Source of the DNA: Adiantum capillus-veneris
Lineage: Eukaryota; Streptophyta; Polypodiopsida; Polypodiales; Pteridaceae
Assembly: GCA_014529385.2 (NCBI GenBank)
Contig: CM043955.1
Location: 144,679,140 to 144,743,139 of the forward strand
Direction: 5' to 3'
DNA: 64,000 nucleotides
Shown here: one piece after another, positions 41,946 to 56,796 of the stretch
Position numbering within the stretch: the first letter of the stretch is position 1
Layout of the letters: the number at the start of each line of letters is the position of its first letter
The notes under the pieces: generated by a model
The model's database searches: none
The model's input: only the letters and a program-made list of their open reading frames with translations
What the model was told of the DNA's origin: nothing
Program-made: the position numbers and the translations under genes

Positions 41946-42128
41946 CTAAAGGTTGTGTTGACATAATAAGCCAAACACTCTCAAAAGATGTTCCTCTTTG
42001 AAAACATTACAAACAAGGATTTCATCCAAAAATACAATAATGAGCTTGCCCAAGTATGGTTTTAAGCCGGTCTTCATAAGTATCATAAAAGGAGATGGGC
42101 AATTGGTCAAGCCAAAGGGCATAAGCAA
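41946..42128 (-). pseudogene. Ty3/gypsy reverse transcriptase fragment
   Basis: 60 codons with MPFGLTNCPSPFMILMKTGL and YLGKLIIVFLDEILV, the RT core of a chromovirus-like element in which the second Asp of the YLDD-type box is Glu. Opposite in strand to the chromodomain remnant, so the two are not one undisturbed copy. Confidence 0.7.
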
Positions 42129-43333
42129 AGACTCTTAATGCCCATATCATGTTTGAAAGATAGTTTTGTGTATATTTGTAAGTCTTCTACATATGCGATA
42201 AGAGTTTGAACATAGATTTATTTTCGTCAAATAGCATGCTCCATGTAATTGATCAATTCATCTACCCTTGGTAGTAGATACTTGTTCTTTAAAAAACCCA
42301 AGTTCAAACCATGATAATATATACACATGCACATGTACCATCGTTTCCTTTGCCAATAGAATAGGAGAAGCCCATATTGACCAATTTGATTGAATTAAAC
42401 CCTGCTAAGGTATTTTGTAAGTTGTTATTCTTTCTCATTTGCTCCTTTATGACTAAGCAGATGCGACTTGCTGATAGGTTTACTACTTGGCATGATATAT
42501 ATGCCATGTTTCACATCTTTGTGCACTTGGTAAACTATTACATAAATGATGAGGGAAAACATCGTGGTTGGCTTTGACATTAACAAACCTATAGTTGCAT
42601 CATTTGAACAATCAATACATATCTTTTGTAGTTCAAGCCTTGTTGAGTTTGATTAGTTTCTTACCTTAAGTCATTTCAATATACTAAAATCAGATGGATA
42701 CCTCTTATTCTATTCTATAGCTTATGTGTGAAAGAAATTGCTACCCAAAAAAATTCTTTGTGAAGCCAATAATTAATGATTTCATGACACCAAAAAATGA
42801 TAAAAGTAGCAGGACTTATACTCATGGTGATATTGATCTTATATGAACATTTTGCTGTAGAAGCTAACATGAATGCCTATAGCAATGAATGGACATGAAT
42901 AGGTTATATATTTTGGTGATAGCAATATGTGTGTGCAAATTCATGTCATTCACATAAGAGCCTTCCATGCCTAGTGGATGAGGGATCACTCTCACGTGAT
43001 GTTATAAGTGCTAGGAATGACCAATTCTTTTTTTAATTGTTGTAGTAGGACCCCCCAATCTCATAAAAATAAGAAAAAATTTCAAAACATTTCAAATGCA
43101 TAAGTGAAGGGTAAGTATAGAAAATGAAAAGTCGTAGGAAATGAAAAGCCCATTAAAATCTAAAGTCAGAAGACATTTCATCTCCATATAAAAGAAGTGG
43201 TAGAGTGCATTCCTTCTCCATTACCTTTCTTTTAGCATTTTCTTCTCTTTAGAATTTCCTTGCACTAGTAGCTAGAGTTTCTTTGCACTATGTAAGGTCA
43301 TGAAATCATATCGGTATGACTCCTCTATGTAGG

Positions 43334-43374
43334 TTTAGTGTGATCCCACCATTTGTAGGTGGGATTACACTAAA
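43334..43374. repeat. Short inverted repeat (17-bp arms, 7-bp loop)
   Basis: Arms TTTAGTGTGATCCCACC and GGTGGGATTACACTAAA pair with one mismatch around the loop ATTTGTA. Confidence 0.75.
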
Positions 43375-43834
43375 TCAAGGTTTTTTGGATGTTTTGGAAT
43401 CTTTGAGTTTTTGACCTTTTAATTGGGAATACCTTTTTGTTGTAGTGTTTCAAGCCCCCCATGCAATTAAATGAATTGATGCATCTTTTTTGTAGGGTTT
43501 GTGGTGCTTGTGTCTCTTAGCCCCCTAATGGGGCAATTGTTATCATGGTTATCATGCTTCAAGCCCCCGGCATGACTAAATACAAGATCACCATGATGGA
43601 CTATGGCAAGAAGGAGGTGTTAGGATTGAGAGAAATTAGTGCCATTTAAAGGTGAACCAATGTGTGAACTCAATACAAAGACCTTGTAACCTTGGCAAAA
43701 GCTTACAAACTGATACAAAATTTAGGAAGCCCATACTTGCTTGAAAGGAAGTATAGTATTTAGTAATCTAAAACTTGAAATTCAAATGTGAACAAGATGG
43801 ATTGAAAATCCTAGTATCTCCCCAACCAGGTAGG

Positions 43835-43880
43835 GGATGGGTTTATGAAGGGGATGGGCATCCCCTTTATAAACCCATCC
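43835..43880. repeat. Short inverted repeat (21-bp arms, 4-bp loop)
   Basis: Arms at 43835-43855 and 43860-43880 (GGATGGGTTTATGAAGGGGA and its near complement) pair with one mismatch around GGGC. Confidence 0.75.
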
Positions 43881-44137
43881 TTTCCCCGTTTTAAAAATTT
43901 CAAAATCCAATTTCTCAAAACAAATGACAGGAGAGGTAGCTGGTCACTTACTCTCACAAATTAAACTTACTTTGTCTACCATGCATGAATTTGTGACAAT
44001 ACTAACTCATCTAGCCACAAAATTAGAAACCAAATCAACAAGAGAAAGATCTCTATTTTGTTTGACTAATATGAAAAATATACGCCCTTTGACTGATATG
44101 GAAAATTATGGCGTTTATATTTACATAAAATTTATGT

Positions 44138-44416
44138 GATGAAAAGTAACACCACAATAATGTGACATGTATATTGCCTCGAGAAGTGTGTCCTCGTTAA
44201 AATTTTGATTCTTCTTGGATGATGTGGCCACATCATCCAACATGGTCTATATATACCTTTTGATCACTGAACTCATGTGTGAATGCTAGTTAGATGAGTT
44301 GCATCATTGCACGCAGGTGTCGAGTTTGAGAGACACTTGATGAAAAGTTACACCACAATAATGTGACAGGTATATTGCCTCGAGAAGTGTGTCCTCGTTA
44401 AAATTTTGATTCTTTT
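44138..44416. repeat. Direct repeat pair (about 79 bp) enclosing a 22-bp perfect palindrome
   Basis: 44138-44216 and 44339-44416 share GATGAAAAGT through AAAATTTTGATTCTT with only a few differences, 201 bases apart. Directly after the first copy, 44217-44238 is a perfect palindrome (GGATGATGTGG/CCACATCATCC). Confidence 0.75.
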
Positions 44417-44989
44417 TTTAACATAGTGCTCTCCAAAAAACTTTCTCTAAGTTCACAGTCTACTCAAAATTCGAAACTAGTTTACACTAGGTCGGTCACA
44501 TTCAATGCCATAATATAACAAACAAATGGCTCACTTAGAGTGCCCCACATATGTCCCAAAATGGTCCATGACCTAGGAGGGCCCATGACGTTTAGGCGGT
44601 GCATTGAAGGGTGCTCCAGAATCCCATAGCCGCTATTTGTAGTTGTTTCAAGGTCATCTCATCATGCATCATTGCACCTGCAAAACTGGATTTGAGCTGC
44701 TGCAACCAGATGGAGCAATGTATAATGGTGAAAGCTTGATGGAGGGGGTGGTTGAGGCACCCGCCAACAAAACAATCACGGTACTCTGCAGTACTCTTGC
44801 AAGCGGGTCTTTTTGGCAGTGAGCATGTTATGGGGAGCTCTCGTTTTGGTCGAAGGGCCTTCTAACGGCACCATTATTGGGCCTATGGGGGAGCCCTCTA
44901 AGAGTTTGTTGTGTGAAAAGATTCAAAGTTCCAAACAGGCTGATCGAATGATTCTTTTTATTGGGCCGTTAAATGCCACGTGGAGCCGA

Positions 44990-45180
44990 TCAAATGGATT
45001 ATATAGCTGTCAGGTTATGAAGCTTTGACGTTTCTCACACACACGGACTCCTCTTAGACTCGTCCTCTTTCTCTCACTCTCGCAGCCCATCATCCCATGC
45101 ATGCCAACAAAAAGCCGGGCCAGCCGGCGATATCTCTCTAGGCTAACATTCTCTCCACAAACGCGCGCTCATTCTCTTTC

Positions 45181-45227
<47 letters not shown>

Positions 45228-45487
45228 CCTGACAGCGCGTACGAGCAGAACCGGCCAGGAGACGCGCCTCGTTTGAAAGGAGAGAAACCGCAGAGCTCTG
45301 CCGCCATCGTTAGGTTGCGTCACTGCAGGTACCAGAAGAATTTTGATTCCATCTGCACAACCATATTCATACCCTTCATCAAACAAAGGCTCCCCAGATC
45401 TTGTGTTTTTTGCATCCGGCAAGGTCGCTCTTGACTAATCCTATACAGACACATTCTGACATCTCAGTGAATGCGCGCACACACGAA
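44990..45487 (+). promoter_or_regulatory. Kinase gene core promoter and 5' untranslated region (approximate)
   Basis: TTATATAG at about 44999-45006 is a reasonable TATA box. Downstream is pyrimidine-rich DNA with (TC)n at 45182-45219, common in plant 5' leaders. The transcription start is not determined. The reading frame is open upstream of the ATG from 45401, but the MGNCC start is clearly the functional one. Confidence 0.45.
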
Positions 45488-48058
<2,571 letters not shown>

Positions 48059-48350
48059 CGGAGAGTGGGAGGGCTTTGTGTACATTGCATTGAGGACATT
48101 GATTCTTTGATTGTTTGGAAACAAAAGATGGGAGTCGGAGCTTTGACTGCGATCGTCTTTGGCAGACGACCATTTTTGTGTCAAGCGGTGTATCTTCGAG
48201 CACCATAGAGACCATATTTGTACTTGGCATCTTTTCTAGGGAGCTTAGCTCCCAATTATCATGAGCTAGGCATGGTAAGTTAGGACAGCGCGACACAGCT
48301 GCATGTGGGTGGTTGCATTCTTTATTTTTTGAGAGGGCACATTCTTTCGA
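48059..48350 (+). other. Kinase 3' untranslated region (approximate end)
   Basis: Follows the TGA at 48056-48058. AT-rich elements near 48318-48328 (TTCTTTATTTTTT) could lie near the 3' end; no canonical AATAAA is obvious and the end is not certain. Confidence 0.35.
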
Positions 48351-49600
48351 CAAATGCCATCAAGGGAGACATTGATGAATCTGTCGAACCTCAGCCTCCA
48401 TTGTAGAGTAAGTGCTAAAAAAGGCCTTGCTGTATGTTGCACTCACGTCAATATAGTGAAAGTTTGCGCGGCGAAGATGAGTCCTTTCTGATCAGTCAAT
48501 AACACCCCATCTCCACCAAAGTTCAAAGATTTCCAATGGTGATTTCCAATGGTTTTGCTGGTGTGGTTGAAGGAGTGATCAGCTAGCTGTTGCCATCTTT
48601 GGTGAAGAAGGGTAGCAAAAATGTTAATTTTTTTATACATCGGACTAATCATAACATTTAGTGGCAATATTGCTACACTCAAAGATTCACACATTAGTCT
48701 CTCTCTCTCTCTCTCCTAGTCTGGCTAGATCTTTAAGGTCTCTTGTTCCTACGAAGTTAAAGCTCTCTTCTTCTCCTTCTTCCTCTCTCTCTCTCTCTCT
48801 CTCTCACACTCGCATGTGCGGGTACATATTTGCCTTCCACATTGCTTATTATCACCTCTTGAAATGATGATGCTACGACCCCCCTTTTTTTTCGGTGCAC
48901 ACCGTATGGAAATTTTTTGAGAAGTAAAGGAAAGAAGAAGTCTATTGTACACAACCCTTGAACAATCTATTTATGCATATATTGCTAACTTTTAATATAC
49001 TTATATGGTAGTCTTAATGGCTTCCAAAAAAAACAAAAAAACATTCACTTATACCTACATAGTGCAAGAAGACTTTAAAGGAAAAAAAATGTATGGGGGA
49101 AAATAAAGGAGAAGAAAAACACAAATGTATCAATGTGAAGTCAACCACCTCTTTATATGGACACAAAAAGTTTGATTTTTCACTTTCATGGGTCTTTTCA
49201 TTTCCTAAGTTCATCCTTGACGTATGCACTTCTGATGTTTTAAACGGTTTATCTACTTTTCTTGATCTCAAGGCTAATGTATATTTCTTGGTGGCATTCT
49301 AATACAATCACTCACAATTGTCAGTTTTGCCAAAAAAAAAAAAAGATGTTTTGAAAGGTTTTTTACTTTTTTTGCGATTATTAATTTTTTTTAATAAATG
49401 AAGAGTTAGTATATTAAAAGTTAGTCATATATTAGCCTCAAACAAAATGCCAATGATGTGGCATTTCCTTGAGGCTTTGAGACGTGACCAAAAGGAGCAT
49501 AGCTGAAGACAGTGCGTTGTCGCACCCAGTAGACCACCTGCGAGTCTCTGGATAGTACCTTGCTCACACGTGCAAAAGAGAGACGCCACAAACCACGTAC
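48351..49600. other. Intergenic, no gene seen
   Basis: Contains (CT)n tracts at 48696-48714 and 48781-48806. ORFs here are short or ride on the repeats. Confidence 0.5.
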
Positions 49601-49604
49601 GCTC

Positions 49605-49605
<1 letters not shown>

Positions 49606-49652
<47 letters not shown>

Positions 49653-49739
49653 GTGACTTTCTTCCACTATCGAGGATGGGAGGGGGGGGGGGGGGGGGGG
49701 GGGGAGAGAGAGAGAGAAGAGAAGAAGAAGAAGAAGATG
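49606..49739. repeat. Compound simple repeat (GA)n, G23, (GA)n, (GAA)n
   Basis: (GA)n at 49606-49649, an uninterrupted run of 23 G at 49682-49704, then (GA)n and (GAA)n to 49737. The ORF through it is an artefact. Confidence 0.95.
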
Positions 49740-51650
49740 AGTATTTTAACGTCGTAGGGACCTATTCGAAGCGACCTTAAAGATCTATCCGATGAGGAGA
49801 GTTGAACTCAAGACCTGTGATTCAAGTGGGAAATGGCATAACCACAAAAATAGAAAGTCCCATCGCCTTTCAATTTTTCAAATTGAAGCATGTGAGCATT
49901 GCCTTAGATTCCACATGAATTCATCCCCACGATGTGGGTGCCCTATAGAGAGTGTCTAATGAGGAAGAAAATAATAATAAATGAAAGGTATAGGAAAGGA
50001 AAAGTCTATTGTGCAAATTGTAAGGCTTGTATGTGATGAATAGCAATTTGTTTACATGTCTTTGGTGGGTTGCATGTTGATGAAGTCTTTTGTGGTGGCC
50101 AAGGATGGTTATAAGCTAATTTGGGAGCACAACCTTGGGGTTTTGAAATATTCCCTAAGATACTAGGCTACATGAACATTCCCTTTACTAATATGTGGTG
50201 ATTGGTAGACTATTGTTTGAATACACGGGTAGTGGATGGTAGACCATTAGCAACCAGCTACACTAACTAGTCCTGCTTGGTGAGCCTTTACTGTACATAA
50301 CCTGATAGATTTTGGAGCGCAGTTGGTTACTTGGTTAGTTGGTTGTGATTGTTGTTGCCTTGGATTTTGTTGTGGTGACACGAGAAAATGAGTAGAACCT
50401 ATTGATAGGCACCAATAATCGCTCATCTTGGGACTTGATGAGCATTGGAAAGAAGCAAGTTGTGTCCCATAGTTCTCCATAGACGACAAAGAGCTACTAA
50501 AGAGGGTAATTGAATCGAGCAAAAGGGTTGCAACTTAACCTACTTTGGTAGTTATTTGTAGATTGCACCATTCAACCTAGTAATATCGACCATTTAGTCT
50601 CTAGACCGTGGAGGCATCTTTGAGACACCCATCTTATTCTCAATCAAGCATAGTCAATTAACAGGCCATAAAAAATGAACTACACGATCGAACTAATAAT
50701 CATGTACGAATGTCATCCAATTGTGCAAGCCGACGGACAATGTTTGAGTCAAGCTACAAAAAAGCAATGTAAATAGTTAAGCATACCGTCTTGCAATGAA
50801 ATGTCACAGATTGAAACTGCAAAGTATACAGTGCACATCATGTAGAGGTGCCATACAAAAGTATGGTGGAGAGCTGGCACCGTGGTCTCTCCAAAAATTA
50901 TAAGAAACGGAAGCCGTGCCCTGCCCCGTAGCGTTTATGTGTTGCACCAAGCTTATGTGTTGCACCAAGCAAACGCATAGTCATGGGGTGCTAGATACAA
51001 ATAACGAACCTTGGAGTGTTTGTCGAGTTGAAGTCGCGCTTGTGCAATCCACTGTTGTGAATATATGTCCTCCCTGTCAGACACAAAACACACATTAAGA
51101 CAAATAGAAAAGATGTAGGATATAGATTAAACTTAAAGAAAAGTAGAGCTAATTTCATGTTCTACATCATAGACAAATTGGACTCCTACGTAGTGCGATA
51201 AGTGCCCTCGCTTTACATCCTAAAACAATGAGCCAGAGCTTCATGGCCCAGTCCTTGTTGGGCATATCCCGCAATCAATGCATTTCAAGAGACGACATTT
51301 CAAACATACATATCAACCAAGGCAGAGCCATATGCCTTCAAGGGGATTTGACATACGGCCAAAGCACTGCGAATATTAATGAGGCCATTCCCTTGAGCCC
51401 CCGACTAGAAATCTCCTTGTGTTTAATTTTTCCATGTATGTGTGTTAGGGTGGTAGAAGGTGACCTCCTCGTACTGTGGGACTAGCAGTGTGCTTGGTTG
51501 GGTTTTGGCTGGAGAACAGATACAGCCTTCAAGAGAACAACAACGTTTCCTTCAACAAGGTCTCTCTCCTATGGCAAATTTGCAGTGGTGATGGAGCAAG
51601 GGGGCATCATCATGTATGCCTTCACATTGGTCCCTTGTCTTACAAGGTGG
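49740..51650. other. Intergenic, no gene seen
   Basis: About 1.9 kb of AT-rich DNA. Several 60-95 codon ORFs on both strands show no recognisable domain and no splice context that would support them. A short direct repeat, TTATGTGTTGCACCAAGC, is seen twice at 50935-50971. Confidence 0.45.
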
Positions 51651-51658
51651 TGGGCTTC

Positions 51659-52193
51659 TCATTCATAGATGAGAAAAACATGACAGTCGCCTCTGTCCAC
51701 TACCCTTCTCGCTGCACGGGCATCACCGTGACATACGACAATGAAGGGGGAATTGTCATCTTTCAATAGAAGCGCAGCAGCAGCAGAATGCCTGAATGCT
51801 ACAACTCCTTCAACATTTCTGTAGGATCCAACGACAACAACATTGACATTTTCTTCAGGCTTGATTAGGATAGGAACTTCTGCCGTCGTCATTGCCAACA
51901 GTGTCATAGCATCTGCAAAAAAATGTGATGAACGAGCCTGCGAAAGCAATGAGTTTTGGTGATTCGAATCCAGATTAGGCCAATTGATCATTGATTTAAA
52001 TCTGATATCTTCTGTTTTAGTAGCACTAGAACAGACCTCTGCCATGGGTTGACTGCACGAAATATCTGATCTTTGAGAGTGTTCATCACGTTGGCAAGCA
52101 TCCGAAGTACCTTCCAGGTTGATGATTTGCAAAATATAAGCAGGGTTTGAAAGGTCTCCGGTACTCCTTTTCCGTTTTGCTCGGCTTGCTGCT
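51659..52193 (-). other. Possible gene fragment, unrecognised
   Basis: The minus strand is open from a splice-acceptor-like site (TTTGCCTGTGTAG at about 52193-52205) through AASRAKRKRSTGDLSNPAYI to about 51659, and a second acceptor-like TTTTTTTGCAG precedes the Met at about 51918. The protein has no domain I recognise. A plus-strand ORF (51476-51769) overlaps it. Either may be chance. Confidence 0.2.
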
Positions 52194-52499
52194 ACACAGG
52201 CAAACTACGTGGAAAAGAATTGGTGTGAATCTTGAGAATTAGGCATTGGGATCTGCTGCATATCATTTCCATGAACATTGAAGGATGGCCGAGGGCATAG
52301 GATTGTTGAATATGCATGAGCTATACTTGGAGTGGCATAATGCTGGCCATAACTAGTTGCGCATGCAGAAACGAGCCGAGTAAGGTAGTTGAAGCTCGAC
52401 ATACTATTCAGCTGGCCACTAGGTCTTGTTGCACATAAAGCTGCTATGATCGCTACGCAGAGAAGGCGTAGTAGGCCTATAATTAGGTATTGACGCTTC

Positions 52500-53815
<1,316 letters not shown>

Positions 53816-53820
53816 TCATG

Positions 53821-54114
53821 TGTTAACCCTCATGGCACACGGACACCCTATCACCTACGACGGACGTGTATTATGTATTCGATAGAGTCAGGTACCGGGC
53901 TTGTCGGACCAATAGGGAAAGGTAGAGTGATCGCCAATGAGAGACGCACTTTAACTTGGACATTCAAGGGATTAGTTGGTTAAGCATGGGCGCCCAAGTG
54001 TGAATGGGGTGAGCTCCTATAAAAGCCAACTAAACCTAATTTTTACTCATTCTCTCATTTGTGCAATTGAAGAGTGCTCTTGCTCCATCTCCATCTTCTT
54101 CTTCTTCACCTCCT

Positions 54115-54145
<31 letters not shown>

Positions 54146-54395
54146 GAGAGTGTGTGTGCGATCGAGCATTACGAAGGCACGACGGCGGCGAAGCGGTTGA
54201 GCGCGGCACGACTGCAGCTTCTTCTTCATCGCGGCGAGGAATCCACCACGAAGGCGAGCGTAGAGCGGTGAGTGACACACCCTTTGTTTTCTTGAGCTTG
54301 CTAGTTTAGGCTTGTTGTGTGCTTGGAGCCGTTTGTGGCTCGCATACGGTGTATTGGCAAGTCCCTTGCTTCGACAGTGCGGCAAGGAGCGCACA
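53821..54395 (+). repeat. E4 5' LTR (575 bp)
   Basis: TGTTAACCCTC...GGAGCGCACA. TATA box TATAAAAG at 54018-54025. A short (TG)n(AG)n tract at 54116-54155 is the counterpart of the long microsatellite in E1. Confidence 0.95.
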
Positions 54396-54399
54396 TTTT

Positions 54400-54417
54400 T
54401 GGCGCCGTTGCCGGGGA
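54400..54417 (+). other. E4 primer-binding site for tRNA-Asp
   Basis: TGGCGCCGTTGCCGGGGA, a perfect 18-base complement to the 3' end of plant tRNA-Asp as I know it, four bases after the LTR. Confidence 0.9.
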
Positions 54418-55251
54418 TATGCCCTACACTAAGCTCGGTTAGCACTTTACGCTTCCTTGTGGTGCAATTTCTATCATAGGAAAGGCAGGGAAGGAGTGTG
54501 TGGAAGATTTCTGTTTTTTGCGTTTTCTGCAATTGCTGTCAAGTTTCAATTTCTGCTATTGTCTGCGTTTTTCAATTTCTGCAATTTCTGCATTTTCAAG
54601 TTCGGCGTTTTCAATTTCTGCAATTTTTTGCATTTCTGTCAATTTGCTGCAATTTCTGCGTTTTTTCTGCATTTTCTGCATTTTCTGCGATTTCTGCGTT
54701 TTTCTGCATTTTTTTCAATTTCTGTATTTTCTGCATCAACAAGAAAAAAAAAAAATTTCGAAAATAAAAAACGTGACTCTTAAAACGGGCGGGTTGGTTT
54801 GTATAAAAGATAGATCGGGATCGTTTCCCAAGCCCAAGCCCAAGCCCAGGCCCAGGCCCAGGCCCAGGCCCAGGCCTCAGTCTTATGATATATACTAGAC
54901 TCACTCTTATATATATACCCTACTCCCTCAAGAGAGAATGAGAGCATGTGGGACAAGTCCTCCACTCTCCTCCTTTCTCTTCCCACTTGCACCCTTAGAC
55001 TTTCTAGTTTAGGCCTAGTTCCTTACTGGAAATTGACAGTTTTAGGGATTCCGAGGGCATAGAGTGACCAAACGGAGGGCTGTAAAGCATGGCACGACCC
55101 TCTGACCGATACGCTCGTTTTGAGCTATCACACGGCCCATTCCACGACACGCTCTAAAAAATCTAGCAAAAAAACAAACAAAAAACACGCTAAAAACTAG
55201 TCACAAGGCCTCCTAGAGCAGCTTTTTGACACCTTAGGGTATCAAAAGCAC
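54418..55251 (+). other. E4 leader with TTTCTGC array and CCCAAG/CCCAGG array
   Basis: 54511-54745 is a degenerate array of TTTCTGCA-like units, TC-rich on the sense strand. 54827-54873 is a hexamer array with eight CCC runs (eight GGG runs on the other strand). TATATATA at about 54910 follows. ORFs over the arrays are low-complexity artefacts. Confidence 0.75.
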
Positions 55252-56775
55252 ATGCACTTACGCTCTGGGCGGGTGCTAGAACACGAGCATATTGAGGGTG
55301 CCTCTGTTCATACGGACACCCATTACCCATCCACGATAAGCTCTAGACCCTCAGCGAGGACACAATGTAGCACCACCCAAGACCCTAAAATAGCCGCTAG
55401 TGATTCCTCCTCCGACTCAGAAATCATGGAAGCATACCCTAACCAAAACACTGAGAGAGAAGGACATGCACCTCCCGAAGCTCCACAGCCTAGTACTAGT
55501 ATGTTTAGCCGTTTCATGGAAACATTAGGTAGAGCTACTCGCTCGGAACCTGAGGCAAATGAAGCACACGAAGAGGATGGGTTGGACTCTGACACACCTC
55601 TACGATACCCCATTGAGTTAAATAGTGCCTATGGAAAAGTGCTATATAACGCCTTATTGGACACGGGTGCTAAATACAATCTGCTATCCTATGGGGTGTG
55701 GTGTCAGTTAGGGAAGCCACCTCTATCTGAGAGTATTATCCAAGTCAAGGGTGTCAACAAGAAAAAAACTACGGTTTTTGGAATCTGGCACACTTCTATC
55801 AGTTATGACAATGGGGTTGTAGCTCAAGACTTTTTGGTCATGCCTACTGGAACTATGGAGGGTAATATAAACCTAGGCCGCACGTGGATGATAGCCACCA
55901 AATGCACTATTGATTGGGGGACTGGGGGTGTTACAACGCAAAAACCAACTCTTAGCCCTACCACTCAAGCCATAGTCCCTGAGATATTGCCCAAGGAAAT
56001 AAAACCCAAGACATTGCATGTCCAGGAGGTTGAACCATACGTCCCCATAGCCCAACTCTCTAGAGCTTCAACTGATGTTATTAAAAGAAAGCTTGAGACA
56101 CACAAGAACCATCCTAATATAACAGAGAAAACATACAAGTGGGTCCCTAAAGCTTCTTTAGTGACCATAACTAGTGCTAAAAAGCAGAAGCCTTGTAAGA
56201 AACGTACCACTCGCTCCAAGAAAAGTAAGAAAATGTTGCGATGGAGCCCTAAACGACTATTGGAAGCCCAAGGCTACTATCAAGGAAATGATCAAATCTG
56301 GGTACCCAAACGTAGATTGTACTCTTACCTATCACCTGACCCAAGTGAGCCCAATCCCGTAGCTCCAAAACAAATCAATGATCGTGGGAAGAAAAAAATC
56401 ACAGAATGCTACACACCTGCTCCCGAGCTAGTTTGGGTACCAAAGAAAGAACGATTTGTTCCACCTAGCTCAGGAAGGGGGGAGTCCCATGAAGATTCTA
56501 GCTCATCATGTAATACATCCATAGAGGTAAAAGCTTCTACACAGCCTCCATCTATAGTAGTGGACCTCCATGAAGCTACAAAAGAATCCACACCTCCCAG
56601 TTTTCAAGAATCACCTAATGAACCACTTCAAGCTCGATCCTGGGAGAGTACCTTACCACCGTTGCAACTCGACAAGGCACCTAGGGTAATAGAAAACTAC
56701 TGGCAAAAATCCTCACCTATTACCAACTGGAACAATTGGTTTCAAAGGGTGACAAGCTCATTTCAAACGGTATGA
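55252..56775 (+). CDS. E4 fusion ORF: gag N-terminus, PR2 retropepsin-like domain and W-x-P-K tail (507 residues)
   Basis: ATG at 55252 (MHLRSGRVLEHEHIEGAS). Residues 1-107 are the E3-type gag N-terminus. At about 107 the sequence jumps, in frame, to the region after integrase (EEDGLDSDTPLRY). PR2 spans about 110-225 with D137-T-G-A, AQDFLVMP and NLGRTWM (207-213). The tail has KWVPKASL, RWSPKRLLEAQGYY, IWVPKRRLYSY and LVWVPKKERF, lysine-rich blocks, and ends WNNWFQRVTSSFQTV. No stops or shifts, in contrast to E1 and E3. The join lies at a short shared CGAAG, suggesting template switching. The product could interact with Gag through its N-terminus and act as a protease; alternatively it only serves to keep the RNA packaged. 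Confidence 0.8.
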   Translation: MHLRSGRVLEHEHIEGASVHTDTHYPSTISSRPSARTQCSTTQDPKIAASDSSSDSEIMEAYPNQNTEREGHAPPEAPQPSTSMFSRFMETLGRATRSEPEANEAHEEDGLDSDTPLRYPIELNSAYGKVLYNALLDTGAKYNLLSYGVWCQLGKPPLSESIIQVKGVNKKKTTVFGIWHTSISYDNGVVAQDFLVMPTGTMEGNINLGRTWMIATKCTIDWGTGGVTTQKPTLSPTTQAIVPEILPKEIKPKTLHVQEVEPYVPIAQLSRASTDVIKRKLETHKNHPNITEKTYKWVPKASLVTITSAKKQKPCKKRTTRSKKSKKMLRWSPKRLLEAQGYYQGNDQIWVPKRRLYSYLSPDPSEPNPVAPKQINDRGKKKITECYTPAPELVWVPKKERFVPPSSGRGESHEDSSSSCNTSIEVKASTQPPSIVVDLHEATKESTPPSFQESPNEPLQARSWESTLPPLQLDKAPRVIENYWQKSSPITNWNNWFQRVTSSFQTV

Positions 56776-56782
56776 TCTACCC

Positions 56783-56796
56783 AAGGAAGGGGGGAG
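56783..56796 (+). other. E4 internal polypurine tract
   Basis: AAGGAAGGGGGGAG, 8 bases after the ORF stop and directly followed by TG, as in E1 and E3. A further AGGAAGGGGGGAGT lies inside the ORF at about 56473-56486. Confidence 0.6.

Larger units (their letters stand above)
42129..44990. other. Intergenic, AT-rich, two hairpins and a direct repeat
   Basis: No ORF here is convincing. Recognised items are the hairpins at 43334-43374 and 43835-43880 and the repeat pair at 44138-44216/44339-44416 (listed separately). The last few hundred bases before 45000 probably contain kinase promoter elements. Confidence 0.5.

Noticed and set aside
45401-45487. Upstream in-frame start of the kinase (29 extra residues)
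   Set aside because: The MGNCC start at 45488 has the myristoylation/palmitoylation signal of the family; the extra residues look like leader sequence.
51228-51769. Two overlapping plus-strand ORFs of 85 and 97 codons
   Set aside because: No start context, no domain, and the second overlaps an equally open minus-strand frame; kept only as a low-confidence fragment on the minus strand.
54457-54898. Three overlapping plus-strand ORFs of 89-132 codons in the E4 leader
   Set aside because: All arise from the TTTCTGC array, which is open in every frame; no codon bias or homology.
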